NCBI RefSeq assembly: GCF_026413145.1
Contig: NZ_JAOVYZ010000002.1
Coordinates: forward strand, 1-64,000
Reading direction: 5' to 3'
Length of the DNA: 64,000 nucleotides
Source of the DNA: Limosilactobacillus kribbianus
Lineage (GTDB): Bacteria > Bacillota > Bacilli > Lactobacillales > Lactobacillaceae
Shown here: piece after piece, positions 1-7,918 of the stretch
Position numbering within the stretch: position 1 is the stretch's first letter
Layout of the letters: every line of letters begins with the position of its first letter
The notes under the pieces: generated by a model
The model's input: the letters and a program-made list of their open reading frames with translations, nothing else
The model's database searches: none
Told to the model about the DNA's origin: nothing
Position numbers and translations under genes: made by a program

Positions 1-23
1 AATGATAAAATAGTGGTGCTCAT
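1..23 (-). CDS. N-terminus of probable IS30-family transposase, cut by window edge
   Basis: Only the first seven codons are in the window. Reading leftward from an ATG at 23 gives MSTTILS, preceded by an AAGGA ribosome-binding site six bases upstream. This start resembles the N-terminus I associate with IS30-type transposases of lactobacilli, which begin with a short hydrophobic stretch before a helix-turn-helix. The call rests on very few residues and on the flanking DNA, which looks like an element end. The rest of the gene lies outside the window. Confidence 0.4.
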
Positions 24-125
24 CAAGGTCCTTCTTTCTAATGGATTGTACGGTAACACCATTAAAGACCTTGATGGGTTTTTCTGTCCACTTAAATGTT
101 CAACTTAAATTTTACAATCTGCCAA
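1..125 (-). mobile_element. Probable right-hand edge of an insertion sequence (IS30-like)
   Basis: This AT-rich stretch upstream of the partial transposase differs from the flanking chromosome. It holds a 10-bp inverted pair, CATCAAGGTC at 21-30 and GACCTTGATG at 67-76. The exact outer boundary cannot be seen without the other end. I place it between about 90 and 125, just before the yebC terminator. Confidence 0.35.
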
Positions 126-130
126 CTAAA

Positions 131-161
131 AAAGTCACCGAGAATTTTTCTCGGTGACTTT
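131..161 (-). terminator. Rho-independent terminator of yebC
   Basis: A perfect 13-bp stem (131-143 with 149-161) closes on a five-base A/T loop. On the minus strand it is followed by a run of T. It lies ten bases past the yebC stop codon. Confidence 0.85.
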
Positions 162-170
162 CTTAGTCAA

Positions 171-920
171 TTATTCTTCGTCGTCATCAGCGTCGTCGGG
201 CAGAATCCCGGTTTCGTAGATGTCGGCAACATCATCGTTGGCAGTCAATTCGTCGATCAGGTGACGGTACTGCTTAGCCTTATCGGCTGGAACCGCGGTC
301 CGGTTTTGTGGGATCATGGTAACTTCAGCCGTGTCCAGTTCGTAGCCCTTGTCCTGCAGTGCATCACGAACGCTCGTCATGCTGCTTGGGTCGGTGAAAA
401 TCTGGAACTTTTCGTCGGTAGCCTGCATATCATCAGCACCGGCATCCAGCGCGTCCATCAGCATGTCGTCTTCGCTCTTGTCGAGACCGTCACGCAGGAT
501 TTCGATCAGACCCTTGCGGTCAAACATGTAGGAAACGGAACCACTGGCACCCAGGGAACCACCGGAGTGACTGAAGGCAGAACGAACGGCAGAAGCGGTC
601 CGGTTCTTGTTATCAGTCAGGGCCATGACCATCACGGCCACACCACCTGGTGCGTAACCTTCGTAGGTAACTTCTTCGAACTTGGCACCGCCAGCACCAG
701 AAGCCTTAGCAATGGCACGGTCGATGTTCTTCTTTGGCATGTTCGCTGCGTGCGCCTTGTCAATTACCAACCGTAATTGGGCGTTGTTCGCTGGATCAGG
801 ATCACCTGCTTTAGCTGCTTGGTACAAATCACGTGAGATCTTTTGGAAAATCTTACCACGCTTAGCATCCTGGGCGTTCTTCCGCCCTTGAATGTTATGC
901 CATTTTGAATGTCCTGACAT
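171..920 (-). CDS. yebC: YebC/PmpR family translation or transcription factor
   Basis: The 249-residue protein starts [20 protein letters not shown], the family's hallmark N-terminus, and ends in an acidic DDADDDEE tail. The length matches the usual 240-250. Members have been described as DNA-binding regulators (PmpR) and, more recently, as factors that relieve ribosome stalling on proline-rich stretches. Which applies here cannot be told from sequence. The ATG at 918-920 follows an AAGAGGAG ribosome-binding site. The gene stands alone, with its own terminator downstream and about 70 bases to the next gene upstream. Confidence 0.95.
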   Translation of the reverse strand: MSGHSKWHNIQGRKNAQDAKRGKIFQKISRDLYQAAKAGDPDPANNAQLRLVIDKAHAANMPKKNIDRAIAKASGAGGAKFEEVTYEGYAPGGVAVMVMALTDNKNRTASAVRSAFSHSGGSLGASGSVSYMFDRKGLIEILRDGLDKSEDDMLMDALDAGADDMQATDEKFQIFTDPSSMTSVRDALQDKGYELDTAEVTMIPQNRTAVPADKAKQYRHLIDELTANDDVADIYETGILPDDADDDEE

Positions 921-992
921 TACTGACTCCTCTTTTCTTAATTAATGTGATAAACAGATAAAGTTTAGCAAAGTTTGGGGATTAATTCAAGG

Positions 993-1853
993 TCAATGCC
1001 GACTTCCCCAGCCCCACTTGACAATTCGGATTGCCAAGAGACCGAGCCCGACAATCAGAACCAAGCTAACCATCCCCAGGGCCCGGTGACTAAAGTCCGT
1101 CGCCAGCTGGGCCACAAAAGAAACGTAATCTGGCGAATCGGCGGCCAATTGCGGCCCCAGTTTGGCAACTAGCAAAACCACCAGTCCGTCAATAATCGCG
1201 GCTCCAATACAAATGTGGCTCAAACTCTCGAGCAGGTGGCGACGCAAAAGGGCAATGATAATCAGGGCCACCAGGAGCAGTCCCGAACCAATCATGATTG
1301 CGTTGGTCACCGCCCGGGCCACCTGAACGCCCCGGGTAAAGCTGGCCACCGTTGAGTTGTTAACCTGGGAGTTAACCGCCGCGTTCACGTTTTGACTGAT
1401 CGCGGCCGTGGCCGTACTGCCAACACCCGCCAGGCCATACTGGGACAGCTCACTATCGACGCTGGAGCCAACTTTGGCCGTGACTCTCGACAGATCCAAG
1501 CTGATTTTCTTACCGGCATAAACTTGATTGACCGCCTGGGTGAGCAATTGGTCGGTTTCCTTATCCGTCAGTACCGAACCGGAAATTCCGTATTGCTCTA
1601 GGCCGGCGTTGACCTGGTCGGTGATGGTTGTCTCCACCACCGAGCCCTTGATTTCATGAAGGACAAAGCTGCGGTTCAGGAAGGTAGCGTTAACAATCAG
1701 GCTGAGGAGGAAAAGCACTAGCAAAATGGTGCCCCAAAAGTTGAAGAAGTGGTGGTGGCGCTTAGGCGCAGTCACCGCCTTTTCCTCCTTCTCTGGAGCA
1801 GTTTCTTCTTCCGCTGCCCGCTGCTGAGCCCGCAATTCACTGCGTGTAGTCAT
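993..1853 (-). CDS. Uncharacterised membrane protein with three to four helices
   Basis: I do not recognise a specific family for this 286-residue protein. It has a charged, Glu/Lys-rich cytoplasmic start and a hydrophobic segment near residues 40-60 (GTILLVLFLLSLIV). A Ser/Val/Asn-rich region of about 130 residues follows, probably outside the membrane, with QVNAGLEQYGISGSVL-type amphipathic stretches. Three hydrophobic segments lie in the last 110 residues. A longer reading from a TTG at 1886 would overlap ccpA, so I prefer the ATG at 1853, four bases after the ccpA stop. It is probably cotranscribed with ccpA. The layout, one N-terminal helix then a large loop, suggests an envelope protein. 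Confidence 0.7.
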   Translation of the reverse strand: MTTRSELRAQQRAAEEETAPEKEEKAVTAPKRHHHFFNFWGTILLVLFLLSLIVNATFLNRSFVLHEIKGSVVETTITDQVNAGLEQYGISGSVLTDKETDQLLTQAVNQVYAGKKISLDLSRVTAKVGSSVDSELSQYGLAGVGSTATAAISQNVNAAVNSQVNNSTVASFTRGVQVARAVTNAIMIGSGLLLVALIIIALLRRHLLESLSHICIGAAIIDGLVVLLVAKLGPQLAADSPDYVSFVAQLATDFSHRALGMVSLVLIVGLGLLAIRIVKWGWGSRH

Positions 1854-1857
1854 CTTA

Positions 1858-2868
1858 TTACTGCTTCGTGGATTGACGCTGGGCAAAACCGTGCTCTAAG
1901 ATAACGTCCTTTTCCTCAGGAGCGGCCTCTTCACCGTCCATCAGCTTGGTCAGCAGCCGCATCGCCACGGCACCGAGGTCGTAGAGGGGCTGGGTAATGG
2001 ACGAAATCGTTGGCCGGGCAATCTTGGTATAGGTCGTGTCGTTGGACGAGATAATTGCAAAGTCATCCGGCACCTTGACCCCGGCGTCGGTCAGAGCGTT
2101 CAACAGGCCGACCGCCAGAGTATCGTCACTGACATAGGCCGCCTTCACATCCTTGTCGAGCAGCGTCTTGGCCTTGTCGTAGCTGGCTTGGTAGCTGCCA
2201 TCGGTTTCAAAAACCAGTGACTCGTCATAGTCCACTCCGGCAGCCTTTAATGCCGCCCGGTAACCGGCCAGACGAGTGGTCCCGTTGATGGCGTACTCCA
2301 GGGGACCGGTAACGAAAGCAACATGGTCATGGACGCTCTCCAGCAACTTAGCCGTGGCTTCCTTAGCTGCTTCCTCATAATCGATCCGGACCGTAGCAAT
2401 CTCGGGATCCTCAACGACGGAACCGGCAACGACAACTGGAGTGTTGCTCCCCTTCAGCTCGTCCTTAACTGCATCCGGCAGGTTGTAACCCATGAAAATG
2501 ACCCCATCGACCTGCTTGGCCAGCAGGTTACGGACTACCGTTAAGATGCGGTCATCCTCGTTGTCCGAGTTCGTCAAAATGATGTTGTACTTGTACATCG
2601 TAGCGATATCATCGATTCCCAGCGCCAGATCGGCAAAGTAAGGGTTGGTAACCCGAGGAATGATTACGCCGACCGTAGTTGTTTTCTTGGAGGCGAGGCC
2701 CCGCGCCACCGCGTTTGGACGGTAGTTGAGACGCTTAATCACGTCTAAGACCTTCTGTCGCGTTGCCGGCTTGACGTTCGGGTTCCCATTTACAACCCGG
2801 GAAACAGTTGCCATCGAGACCCGTGCTTCACGCGCAACGGTGTAAATTGTTACTGATTGTTTTTCCAT
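1858..2868 (-). CDS. ccpA: Catabolite control protein A, LacI/GalR family
   Basis: The 336-residue protein has an N-terminal LacI-type helix-turn-helix (TIYTVAREARVSMATVSRVV). A hinge follows with RPNAVARGLASKKT, and then a periplasmic-binding-protein-like sensor core starting at TTTVGVIIP. CcpA with phosphorylated HPr binds cre sites and controls carbon catabolite repression. The start is the ATG at 2868 (MEKQSVTIYTV), behind AAAGGG. An upstream in-frame start at 2907 would add 13 unconserved residues. A cre-like site sits about 85 bases upstream, which suggests autoregulation. A divergent pepQ, common next to ccpA in other lactobacilli, is absent here. Confidence 0.95.
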   Translation of the reverse strand: MEKQSVTIYTVAREARVSMATVSRVVNGNPNVKPATRQKVLDVIKRLNYRPNAVARGLASKKTTTVGVIIPRVTNPYFADLALGIDDIATMYKYNIILTNSDNEDDRILTVVRNLLAKQVDGVIFMGYNLPDAVKDELKGSNTPVVVAGSVVEDPEIATVRIDYEEAAKEATAKLLESVHDHVAFVTGPLEYAINGTTRLAGYRAALKAAGVDYDESLVFETDGSYQASYDKAKTLLDKDVKAAYVSDDTLAVGLLNALTDAGVKVPDDFAIISSNDTTYTKIARPTISSITQPLYDLGAVAMRLLTKLMDGEEAAPEEKDVILEHGFAQRQSTKQ

Positions 2869-2929
2869 AAAGATAGCCCTTTCATTATTGGTATTGACCG
2901 TTTTCATTGGTTTTCATAACTTAACTAAT

Positions 2930-2968
2930 ATAGCAGATCGTGGGTCAAATGGCAAACGTTTTCAGCCA
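2930..2968 (-). promoter_or_regulatory. ccpA promoter with a cre-like operator
   Basis: On the minus strand TGAAAACGTTTGCC (plus 2951-2964) matches a palindromic cre site at 12 of 14 positions. It overlaps a possible -35 TTTGCC, which lies 18 bases from a -10 TATATT. Binding of CcpA there would block its own promoter. This is read from sequence only. Confidence 0.5.
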
Positions 2969-2971
2969 AAA

Positions 2972-3010
2972 AAAATGGCAAAATTGCGTTGAACGCAATT
3001 TTGCCATTTT
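2972..3010 (-). terminator. Terminator after the YtxH/DUF948 pair
   Basis: A long A/T-rich hairpin has the arms AAAATGGCAAAATTGC and its complement. On the minus strand it is followed by eight T residues. It lies 20 bases past the stop codon at 3030 and separates this pair from ccpA. Confidence 0.85.
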
Positions 3011-3029
3011 TCGTCTTATTTGAGTTAGT

Positions 3030-3473
3030 TTATTTTTCGTCCGAATGCTGATCTTCGGAGTCATCGTCCGTAGTAGTATCAATGACGATATCGTCATCCA
3101 CCACCGGGTCATCGTTGTCATCCGGGTGATTGGCAGCGGCCAATTCAGCCCGGATGTCGGCGGTTTGCTCATCAAAATCGTCGTTGGTCAGGTGATCGGC
3201 AACCTGACCGGCCTTTTCCGTAGCGGCCTTCTTGACCTTCTTAGCCCCGTCGGTAAAGCGGTTAAACTTATCATCCATTTCGCTCTCCGCCAGCTTGGCA
3301 TCGACAATGTCTAAAGCATCCAAAGCGTAGTCGGTCGCAGCGTCCATAACTGCACCGGTCCGTTGGCGAAGCTGCGTCTTTAAGTCTTTCTTCTTCTTAT
3401 CAGGCAGTGACAGCCAAGCCGCCCCCGTCATTGCGCTTCCTAACAGTGCACCGAAAAACAACTTTTTACTCAT
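3030..3473 (-). CDS. YtxH-domain membrane-anchored protein
   Basis: The 147-residue protein has a short N-terminal hydrophobic segment (LFFGALLGSAMTGAAWLSL). A lysine-rich stretch and an amphipathic helical region follow. The C-terminal tail of about 50 residues is very acidic (DDNDDPVVDDDIVIDTTTDD). This is the YtxH layout, seen in small general-stress envelope proteins of Firmicutes. The ATG at 3473 overlaps the end of the upstream gene by eight bases and has a GGGG ribosome-binding site nine bases away, so the two are translationally linked. The function is unknown beyond a likely envelope role. Confidence 0.75.
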   Translation of the reverse strand: MSKKLFFGALLGSAMTGAAWLSLPDKKKKDLKTQLRQRTGAVMDAATDYALDALDIVDAKLAESEMDDKFNRFTDGAKKVKKAATEKAGQVADHLTNDDFDEQTADIRAELAAANHPDDNDDPVVDDDIVIDTTTDDDSEDQHSDEK

Positions 3474-3906
3474 AATCATTTGCCCCTTTCCTTGCCGCGC
3501 GCCGTTTTCTAAGCTTGCTAAAAGAATTTACCACCGCGGCCTTGCCGGCGGTCTTCAATAGTCCCAGACCGAACTGACTCTTTTCGCGCCCGACACTAAC
3601 CTTGGCCGTCAGTTCATGAACGTGGTCATTAATGTCGATCACGCTCTGGCTGACGTCGGCGACCGCCTTGACGGCCGGATCGAGCTGGCTGGACTTCTTA
3701 TTAATATCGGTCAGGAGTGCATTGGTATTGCTAAGCACGTCCTCGACTTCCTTGCTGAGGTTATCCACGTCACGGGTCAGGGTCGTAATGCTCTTGTTGG
3801 TTTCCTTCATTGTTTTGGTTACTTGATTCAGTACGACGCAGGCAAAAACAACGAGAATCAAAAAGGCAATTGCCGCGATCAGGCCCGCTAATTGTCCATA
3901 AGTCAT
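3466..3906 (-). CDS. DUF948-domain protein (YoxC-like)
   Basis: The 146-residue protein has one N-terminal membrane helix (residues about 8-27, LIAAIAFLILVVFACVVLN). A long coiled-coil region rich in Thr, Asp and Asn follows (TLTRDVDNLSKEVEDVL), and the tail is basic (KLRKRRAARKG). DUF948 proteins are often paired with YtxH proteins, as here. The start is the ATG at 3906, behind GGAGGG. A TTG one codon upstream is less likely. The job is unknown. Confidence 0.75.
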   Translation of the reverse strand: MTYGQLAGLIAAIAFLILVVFACVVLNQVTKTMKETNKSITTLTRDVDNLSKEVEDVLSNTNALLTDINKKSSQLDPAVKAVADVSQSVIDINDHVHELTAKVSVGREKSQFGLGLLKTAGKAAVVNSFSKLRKRRAARKGANDYE

Positions 3907-3990
3907 CAAGATTCCCTCCTTTTAACGGTTAATTTTATCTATACTCAGAACAAGGATAGCACAGATTGGGTAAAAACAACAATTGACCTA

Positions 3991-4020
3991 TCGACAATTT
4001 CCGGTGTTCGTGGTTACAAT
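3991..4020 (+). promoter_or_regulatory. Promoter for mscS and the HAD phosphatase
   Basis: TCGACA at 3991-3996 and TACAAT at 4015-4020 are 18 bases apart. They are followed within 20 bases by the AAGGAGG ribosome-binding site (4038-4044) of the next gene. Confidence 0.55.
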
Positions 4021-4051
4021 TAATTCAGCATTCAATCAAGGAGGCATCCCC

Positions 4052-4930
4052 ATGGTCATCGCGGCAAGCAATGCCCAACTCAACAAGCAAATTGAACAGG
4101 TGCGCCGGGCCTTCACCGACCTTTCCTGGCATCAAATCCTCCAGCAGTTCTTAAACAAGCTGCTGCTGATCATCATCACCGCCCTGCTCTTCGTTCTCAT
4201 CCTGTGGCTAGGGCGGCTAATTATCAACCACCTGTTTCAGGAATCAAATAAGTATAAGTTCTTAAAGGGCAGCAATCGGGTCGCCACGATCCGCGCCTTG
4301 ACCTTAAATATCTATCGTTACACCTGCTACTTCTTCTTCCTCTACGCCTTGCTTTCGGAAATTGGCGTTCCGGTGGGGACCCTGATCGCTGGGGCCGGAA
4401 TCTTCAGCATCGCCCTCGGGCTGGGGGCCCAGGGCTTCGTCAGCGACGTGGTCAACGGCTTCTTCATCCTCTTGGAGCAGCAGCTGGACGTCGGGGACGT
4501 GGTCGAGGTCAACCAGATCAAGGGGACCGTCACTGCACTGGGAATCCGAACAACCCAGATCACCAGCGCCGACGGGACCCTCAACTACATCCCCAACCGC
4601 AATATCACCGTTGTCCGCAACTTTTCGCGCAATAACATGGTGGCTAATGTCGACATCCACATTGCACCCAACGCGGTCTTATCAGAAGTTCGCGCCGTCG
4701 TCGAGGAGGTCAATCGCCAGCTGATCGCCAAGACGCCAGAGTTGCGGGAAGATCCGGTCATCGTCGGCCCGGTCACGGTCGGCAGCCAGCTAGTCTTTCG
4801 AGTGACGATTACCGTCGCCAACGGCAGTCAGTCGCGCCTGAGCAGCCAGTTCCTGGCCGCCTACCTGCAGGCCCTGCACGCCAAAAACATTCCACTATCC
4901 TGGGAGGGAACCAATCACCATGAGCATTAA
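4052..4930 (+). CDS. MscS-family small-conductance mechanosensitive channel
   Basis: The 292-residue protein has two or three membrane helices before residue 130. The third, pore-lining helix is Gly/Ala-rich (GAGIFSIALGLGAQGFVSDVV), as expected for MscS. The beta domain follows with VGDVVEVNQIKGTV and the IPNRNI motif. The channel opens under membrane tension to release solutes on osmotic downshock. The ATG at 4052 has a perfect AAGGAGG. An upstream in-frame extension to 3983 covers the promoter and is rejected. The last 11 bases overlap the next gene. Confidence 0.93.
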   Translation: MVIAASNAQLNKQIEQVRRAFTDLSWHQILQQFLNKLLLIIITALLFVLILWLGRLIINHLFQESNKYKFLKGSNRVATIRALTLNIYRYTCYFFFLYALLSEIGVPVGTLIAGAGIFSIALGLGAQGFVSDVVNGFFILLEQQLDVGDVVEVNQIKGTVTALGIRTTQITSADGTLNYIPNRNITVVRNFSRNNMVANVDIHIAPNAVLSEVRAVVEEVNRQLIAKTPELREDPVIVGPVTVGSQLVFRVTITVANGSQSRLSSQFLAAYLQALHAKNIPLSWEGTNHHEH

Positions 4931-5756
4931 ACTAATCGCCACCGACATGGATGGCACCTTTTTACGCGACGATCATTCCTACAACCACCACCTCTTCAAG
5001 CGTATCTTTCGTCAGCTGCAGCGCCGCGGAATCCGCTTTGTGGCGGCCAGTGGCTCCAGTTTCCCGCGCCTGGCCCGCGAGTTTGCTCCCTACGTCGATT
5101 CGATGGACTTCATCTCCCAAAACGGTTCCGTCATCCACCGGGGCCACGAATTTGTCCAGGCTTACCCCATCCAAGTGACAGCCCTTCGCCGGGTTATGCA
5201 CATTTTAGACCGTTTCTACGGGCCCGCAGACATCAATCAGTTGGTGGTCTCGGGGCCGACGAAGTCCTACGTCGACCAAAAAATGGACGAGCACAATTTC
5301 AACGTCATCAAAATCTTCTACGAGGACGTCACCCGGGTGCCTGACATCCGCCAGGTCTTCAGCCAATTTCCGGATGAGCAGTTTACCAAGATTTCGGTGA
5401 ACTTTGCGCCCCACATCGACCTCAACAAGGTAGCCGCGATCATGGACGGCTATCTGCCGCCATCGCTGATTGTCGAAAATTCCGGCTTTAATACCGACCA
5501 GATTGGCAATGCCAAGGCGACCAAACGCAATGCCCTCGCCCGCCTCCAGGACCGCTTCGGCCTCAGTGATGACGAGATCGTTACCTTTGGCGATAACGAA
5601 AATGACCTCGGCATGCTAGCAATGACTGCTCAGAGTTATGCCATGCAAAATGCCAACCCGGTGATCAAGCTTCAAGCGGCCCACGTCACCACGCTTGACA
5701 ACAACCACGACGGCGTTCTCAAGACGATCGAACATCTTTTGAGAGACAATCGCTAA
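4920..5756 (+). CDS. Cof-type HAD-IIB sugar-phosphate phosphatase
   Basis: The 278-residue protein has all HAD motifs. They are the nucleophile DMDGTF at residues 8-13, motif II AASGSS, a lysine before the last domain, and GDNENDLGML near residue 222. The C2B cap between motifs II and III marks the Cof subfamily, whose members act on sugar phosphates and flavin or PLP precursors; the exact substrate is unknown. The ATG overlaps the mscS stop by 11 bases, so the two genes are translationally coupled. Confidence 0.9.
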   Translation: MSIKLIATDMDGTFLRDDHSYNHHLFKRIFRQLQRRGIRFVAASGSSFPRLAREFAPYVDSMDFISQNGSVIHRGHEFVQAYPIQVTALRRVMHILDRFYGPADINQLVVSGPTKSYVDQKMDEHNFNVIKIFYEDVTRVPDIRQVFSQFPDEQFTKISVNFAPHIDLNKVAAIMDGYLPPSLIVENSGFNTDQIGNAKATKRNALARLQDRFGLSDDEIVTFGDNENDLGMLAMTAQSYAMQNANPVIKLQAAHVTTLDNNHDGVLKTIEHLLRDNR

Positions 5757-5790
5757 TTAAATCTTTCTAAATTACTTTGCGATAGCATGC

Positions 5791-5825
5791 AAAAAACGAG
5801 CCCCAATTACGGAGCTCGTCTTTTG
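5791..5825. terminator. Bidirectional terminator between converging genes
   Basis: ACGAGC and GCTCGT (5796-5801 and 5814-5819) form a stem extended by further G-C pairs. Six A residues flank it on the left and CTTTTG on the right. It serves the plus-strand HAD gene and the minus-strand yfcE. Confidence 0.75.
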
Positions 5826-5826
5826 C

Positions 5827-6363
5827 TTATCTCTTGAATTCAAAGTGCAGCTGCTCGACCGGCTGCGACTGGCGATCGTAATAGTCCACGACAAACTTAG
5901 TTGGCTGCGCATCCACCACGGCGAAGGTGCCACCGAGACGGGCAAATTGTCCTCGCGGCAGAGAAATACTGCCAGGATTGATCATCAACATCCCCTTCTC
6001 GCTGGTCACCGCCAACTGATGGGTGTGACCGTAACAGACGATATCCGCCCGCTCCTCTTCACCTTTAAGCATCAAGCGTGTCAAAGAGGAGTTAACCCCG
6101 TAGCGATGACCGTGGGTGGCAAAGATTCGCACTCCATCTGCCGTCAGCAGACCGTCATTCGGATAATCCAGGCCCCAGTCGTTGTTGCCCGCCACTGCCA
6201 GGTCAAACTGCTTCATGGATGGCTGGGTGGGTGCCAACTCCGAGTCGCCGCAGTGGATCATCAGATCGACCTGGCCAATCCAGCGCTGACCGACTTGCGT
6301 CAAGATATTTTCTTCCCGGTGATTGTCACTGATGATTAAAACCTTCACTATGCTCGCCACCAT
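5827..6363 (-). CDS. YfcE/MJ0936-type metallophosphoesterase
   Basis: The protein is 178 residues from the ATG at 6363, or 172 from a GTG at 6345 that gives the more usual MKVLIISDNH start. Metal-binding motifs are all present: SDNH, HCGDSE, AGNNDWG, ATHGHRYG and YGHTHQ. These enzymes hydrolyse phosphodiesters, and the physiological substrate is not known. The first start overlaps the end of rdgB by 16 bases and has AGGA nine bases upstream. The gene is third in the murI-rdgB-yfcE operon, an arrangement common in lactobacilli. Confidence 0.88.
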   Translation of the reverse strand: MVASIVKVLIISDNHREENILTQVGQRWIGQVDLMIHCGDSELAPTQPSMKQFDLAVAGNNDWGLDYPNDGLLTADGVRIFATHGHRYGVNSSLTRLMLKGEEERADIVCYGHTHQLAVTSEKGMLMINPGSISLPRGQFARLGGTFAVVDAQPTKFVVDYYDRQSQPVEQLHFEFKR

Positions 6364-6941
6364 TCCGGAAAGTCCTGCATGAATTCGCGCAGCGCCCGGC
6401 CACGGTGGCTGACCGCGTTCTTCTGATCCGCTGTCAGCTGGGCCATCGTCTTCTTATAAGCCGGAAGGTAGAAGAGCGGATCGTAGCCAAAACCATTCTC
6501 CCCGCGGCGCTCCCGCAGGATTTGACCATCCACCCGACCGTTGGCAATCAGCTTGGTGCCGTCCGGCTTGAGGGCCACAATCGTCGTGTGGAAATGGGCC
6601 GTCCGCTCCTCATACGGAACATCCTTTAGGGCGGCCAGGAGCTTGGCATTGTTAGCGGCATCGTCGTGGTCACCGGCGTAACGGGCCGAGTGAATCCCCG
6701 GTTCGCCATTTAAGGCATCGACGACCAGGCCGGAATCGTCAGCCATCACGGGCAGGTTCAGGGCTTCCATCACCGTCTGGGCCTTAATGGTCGCATTTTC
6801 CTCAAAGCTCTGACCGTTCTCATTAATTGAAATCGGCGGAAAATCCGCGAGCGTCTTGACTTCAATTCCGTGCGGGGCCAGCATTTTCTGGTATTCGCGC
6901 GCCTTGCCGGCATTCTTGGTGGCAATTACTAAGGTGGTCAT
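6348..6941 (-). CDS. rdgB: RdgB/HAM1 non-canonical purine NTP pyrophosphatase
   Basis: The 197-residue protein starts TTLVIATKNAGKAREYQKML, the family's substrate-binding N-terminus. It also has SFEENATIKA, MADDSGLVVDALNGEPGI and the C-terminal SHRGRAL. It hydrolyses ITP, dITP and XTP to monophosphates, keeping deaminated purines out of nucleic acid. The gene sits 17 bases after murI and overlaps yfcE. Confidence 0.95.
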   Translation of the reverse strand: MTTLVIATKNAGKAREYQKMLAPHGIEVKTLADFPPISINENGQSFEENATIKAQTVMEALNLPVMADDSGLVVDALNGEPGIHSARYAGDHDDAANNAKLLAALKDVPYEERTAHFHTTIVALKPDGTKLIANGRVDGQILRERRGENGFGYDPLFYLPAYKKTMAQLTADQKNAVSHRGRALREFMQDFPEWWRA

Positions 6942-6958
6942 CCTATCATCCCTTCGTC

Positions 6959-7750
6959 TTATAAATCTGTGTGCTCACAACTATCGAACTGACCCGCCAG
7001 CCACTGCTGGGCCCCAGCGACCAGGTCGGCCCGGTCACCGGTGGTATAGAGCTTGATCGTGCCCGTCTCCTGGTCAGCCAGCAAATTCTGCTTGGTCAGC
7101 GTGGCGGCCGCCTGCTTGATGGTCTCAAAGGCCGGATCAATCAGCAAGACATCCGGCCCCATCTTCTGCTGGATCTCTGGTGCCAAAAACGGGAAGTGGG
7201 TGCAGCCCAGAATCAAGGTCTGAACCGGGTGGTTGTCAAAATAGGTCAGCTCGCGGTCAACCGCCGCCTGGGCCGCCGGGGTCCCCGTCTGACCGTGTTC
7301 GACGATCGAGACAAGCGGTTGAGCAGCATGGCTGTAGACCGTCAGTTGGTTGTCCAAACGGTGGAGGGTTTGGTCATAGGCCCCCTTCTTGATCGTTGAC
7401 TCGGTGCCGATTACCCCCACGGTTTGGGGATGATGGGCTACTGCCGCCCGGGCGCCTGGTTCAATTACCCCGATTACCGGAATCGGCAGCTTTTCCTGCA
7501 AGAGTGGTAGGGCGGCCGCCGTGGCTGTATTGCAGGCCACGATCATCATCTTGACGTCGTGGGCCAGGAGAAAGTCGCCGATGTTCATCACCAGGCGCTG
7601 CAATTCTTCCTGACTCTTCGTGCCGTAGGGAAAGTGACCCTGGTCGCCGATGAAGATCAGTGATTCCGTGGGCAGCTGCTTGTGAAGCACCCGCATTACC
7701 GAAAGGCCCCCAAGTCCAGAATCCATTAAACCAATCGGACGATTATCCAT
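6959..7750 (-). CDS. murI: Glutamate racemase
   Basis: The 263-residue protein makes D-glutamate for peptidoglycan. The two catalytic cysteines lie in VACNTATAAALP and ILGCTHFPFL. The conserved start is PIGLMDSGLGGLSVMRVL, with GDQGHFPYGTKS after it. I take the ATG at 7750 because the GAGGTGA ribosome-binding site lies at a proper distance from it and too close to the upstream ATG at 7759. It is the first gene of the operon and has its own promoter. Confidence 0.95.
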   Translation of the reverse strand: MDNRPIGLMDSGLGGLSVMRVLHKQLPTESLIFIGDQGHFPYGTKSQEELQRLVMNIGDFLLAHDVKMMIVACNTATAAALPLLQEKLPIPVIGVIEPGARAAVAHHPQTVGVIGTESTIKKGAYDQTLHRLDNQLTVYSHAAQPLVSIVEHGQTGTPAAQAAVDRELTYFDNHPVQTLILGCTHFPFLAPEIQQKMGPDVLLIDPAFETIKQAAATLTKQNLLADQETGTIKLYTTGDRADLVAGAQQWLAGQFDSCEHTDL

Positions 7751-7807
7751 GTCATTCACCTCATAAAATTTTAACTTTGTTTTCCGTAGAAAAATACCTG
7801 AAACTAT

Positions 7808-7836
7808 ATTATCGTTTTCGTCGGCAAAATTTGCAA
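7808..7836 (-). promoter_or_regulatory. Promoter of murI-rdgB-yfcE
   Basis: On the minus strand TTGCAA (plus 7831-7836) and GATAAT (plus 7808-7813) are exactly 17 bases apart. They lie about 60 bases before the murI start. Confidence 0.6.
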
Positions 7837-7876
7837 GTTTTAAGAAACTTTTACTATTATATTTGGCAATTTTAAG

Positions 7877-7882
7877 TATAAT
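7877..7882 (+). promoter_or_regulatory. -10 element for the yslB-like gene
   Basis: TATAAT lies 37 bases before the ATG at 7919, with a GAGGAGCG ribosome-binding site between them. The -35 is poor, so this promoter is a tentative reading. Confidence 0.4.
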
Positions 7883-7918
7883 AAGAATGATTGTTACAAA
7901 GAGGAGCGATTAAATACA

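Noticed and set aside
1884-1886. TTG start for the membrane protein downstream of ccpA
   Set aside because: It would overlap ccpA by 29 bases and add residues coded by conserved ccpA sequence; the ATG at 1853 is cleaner.
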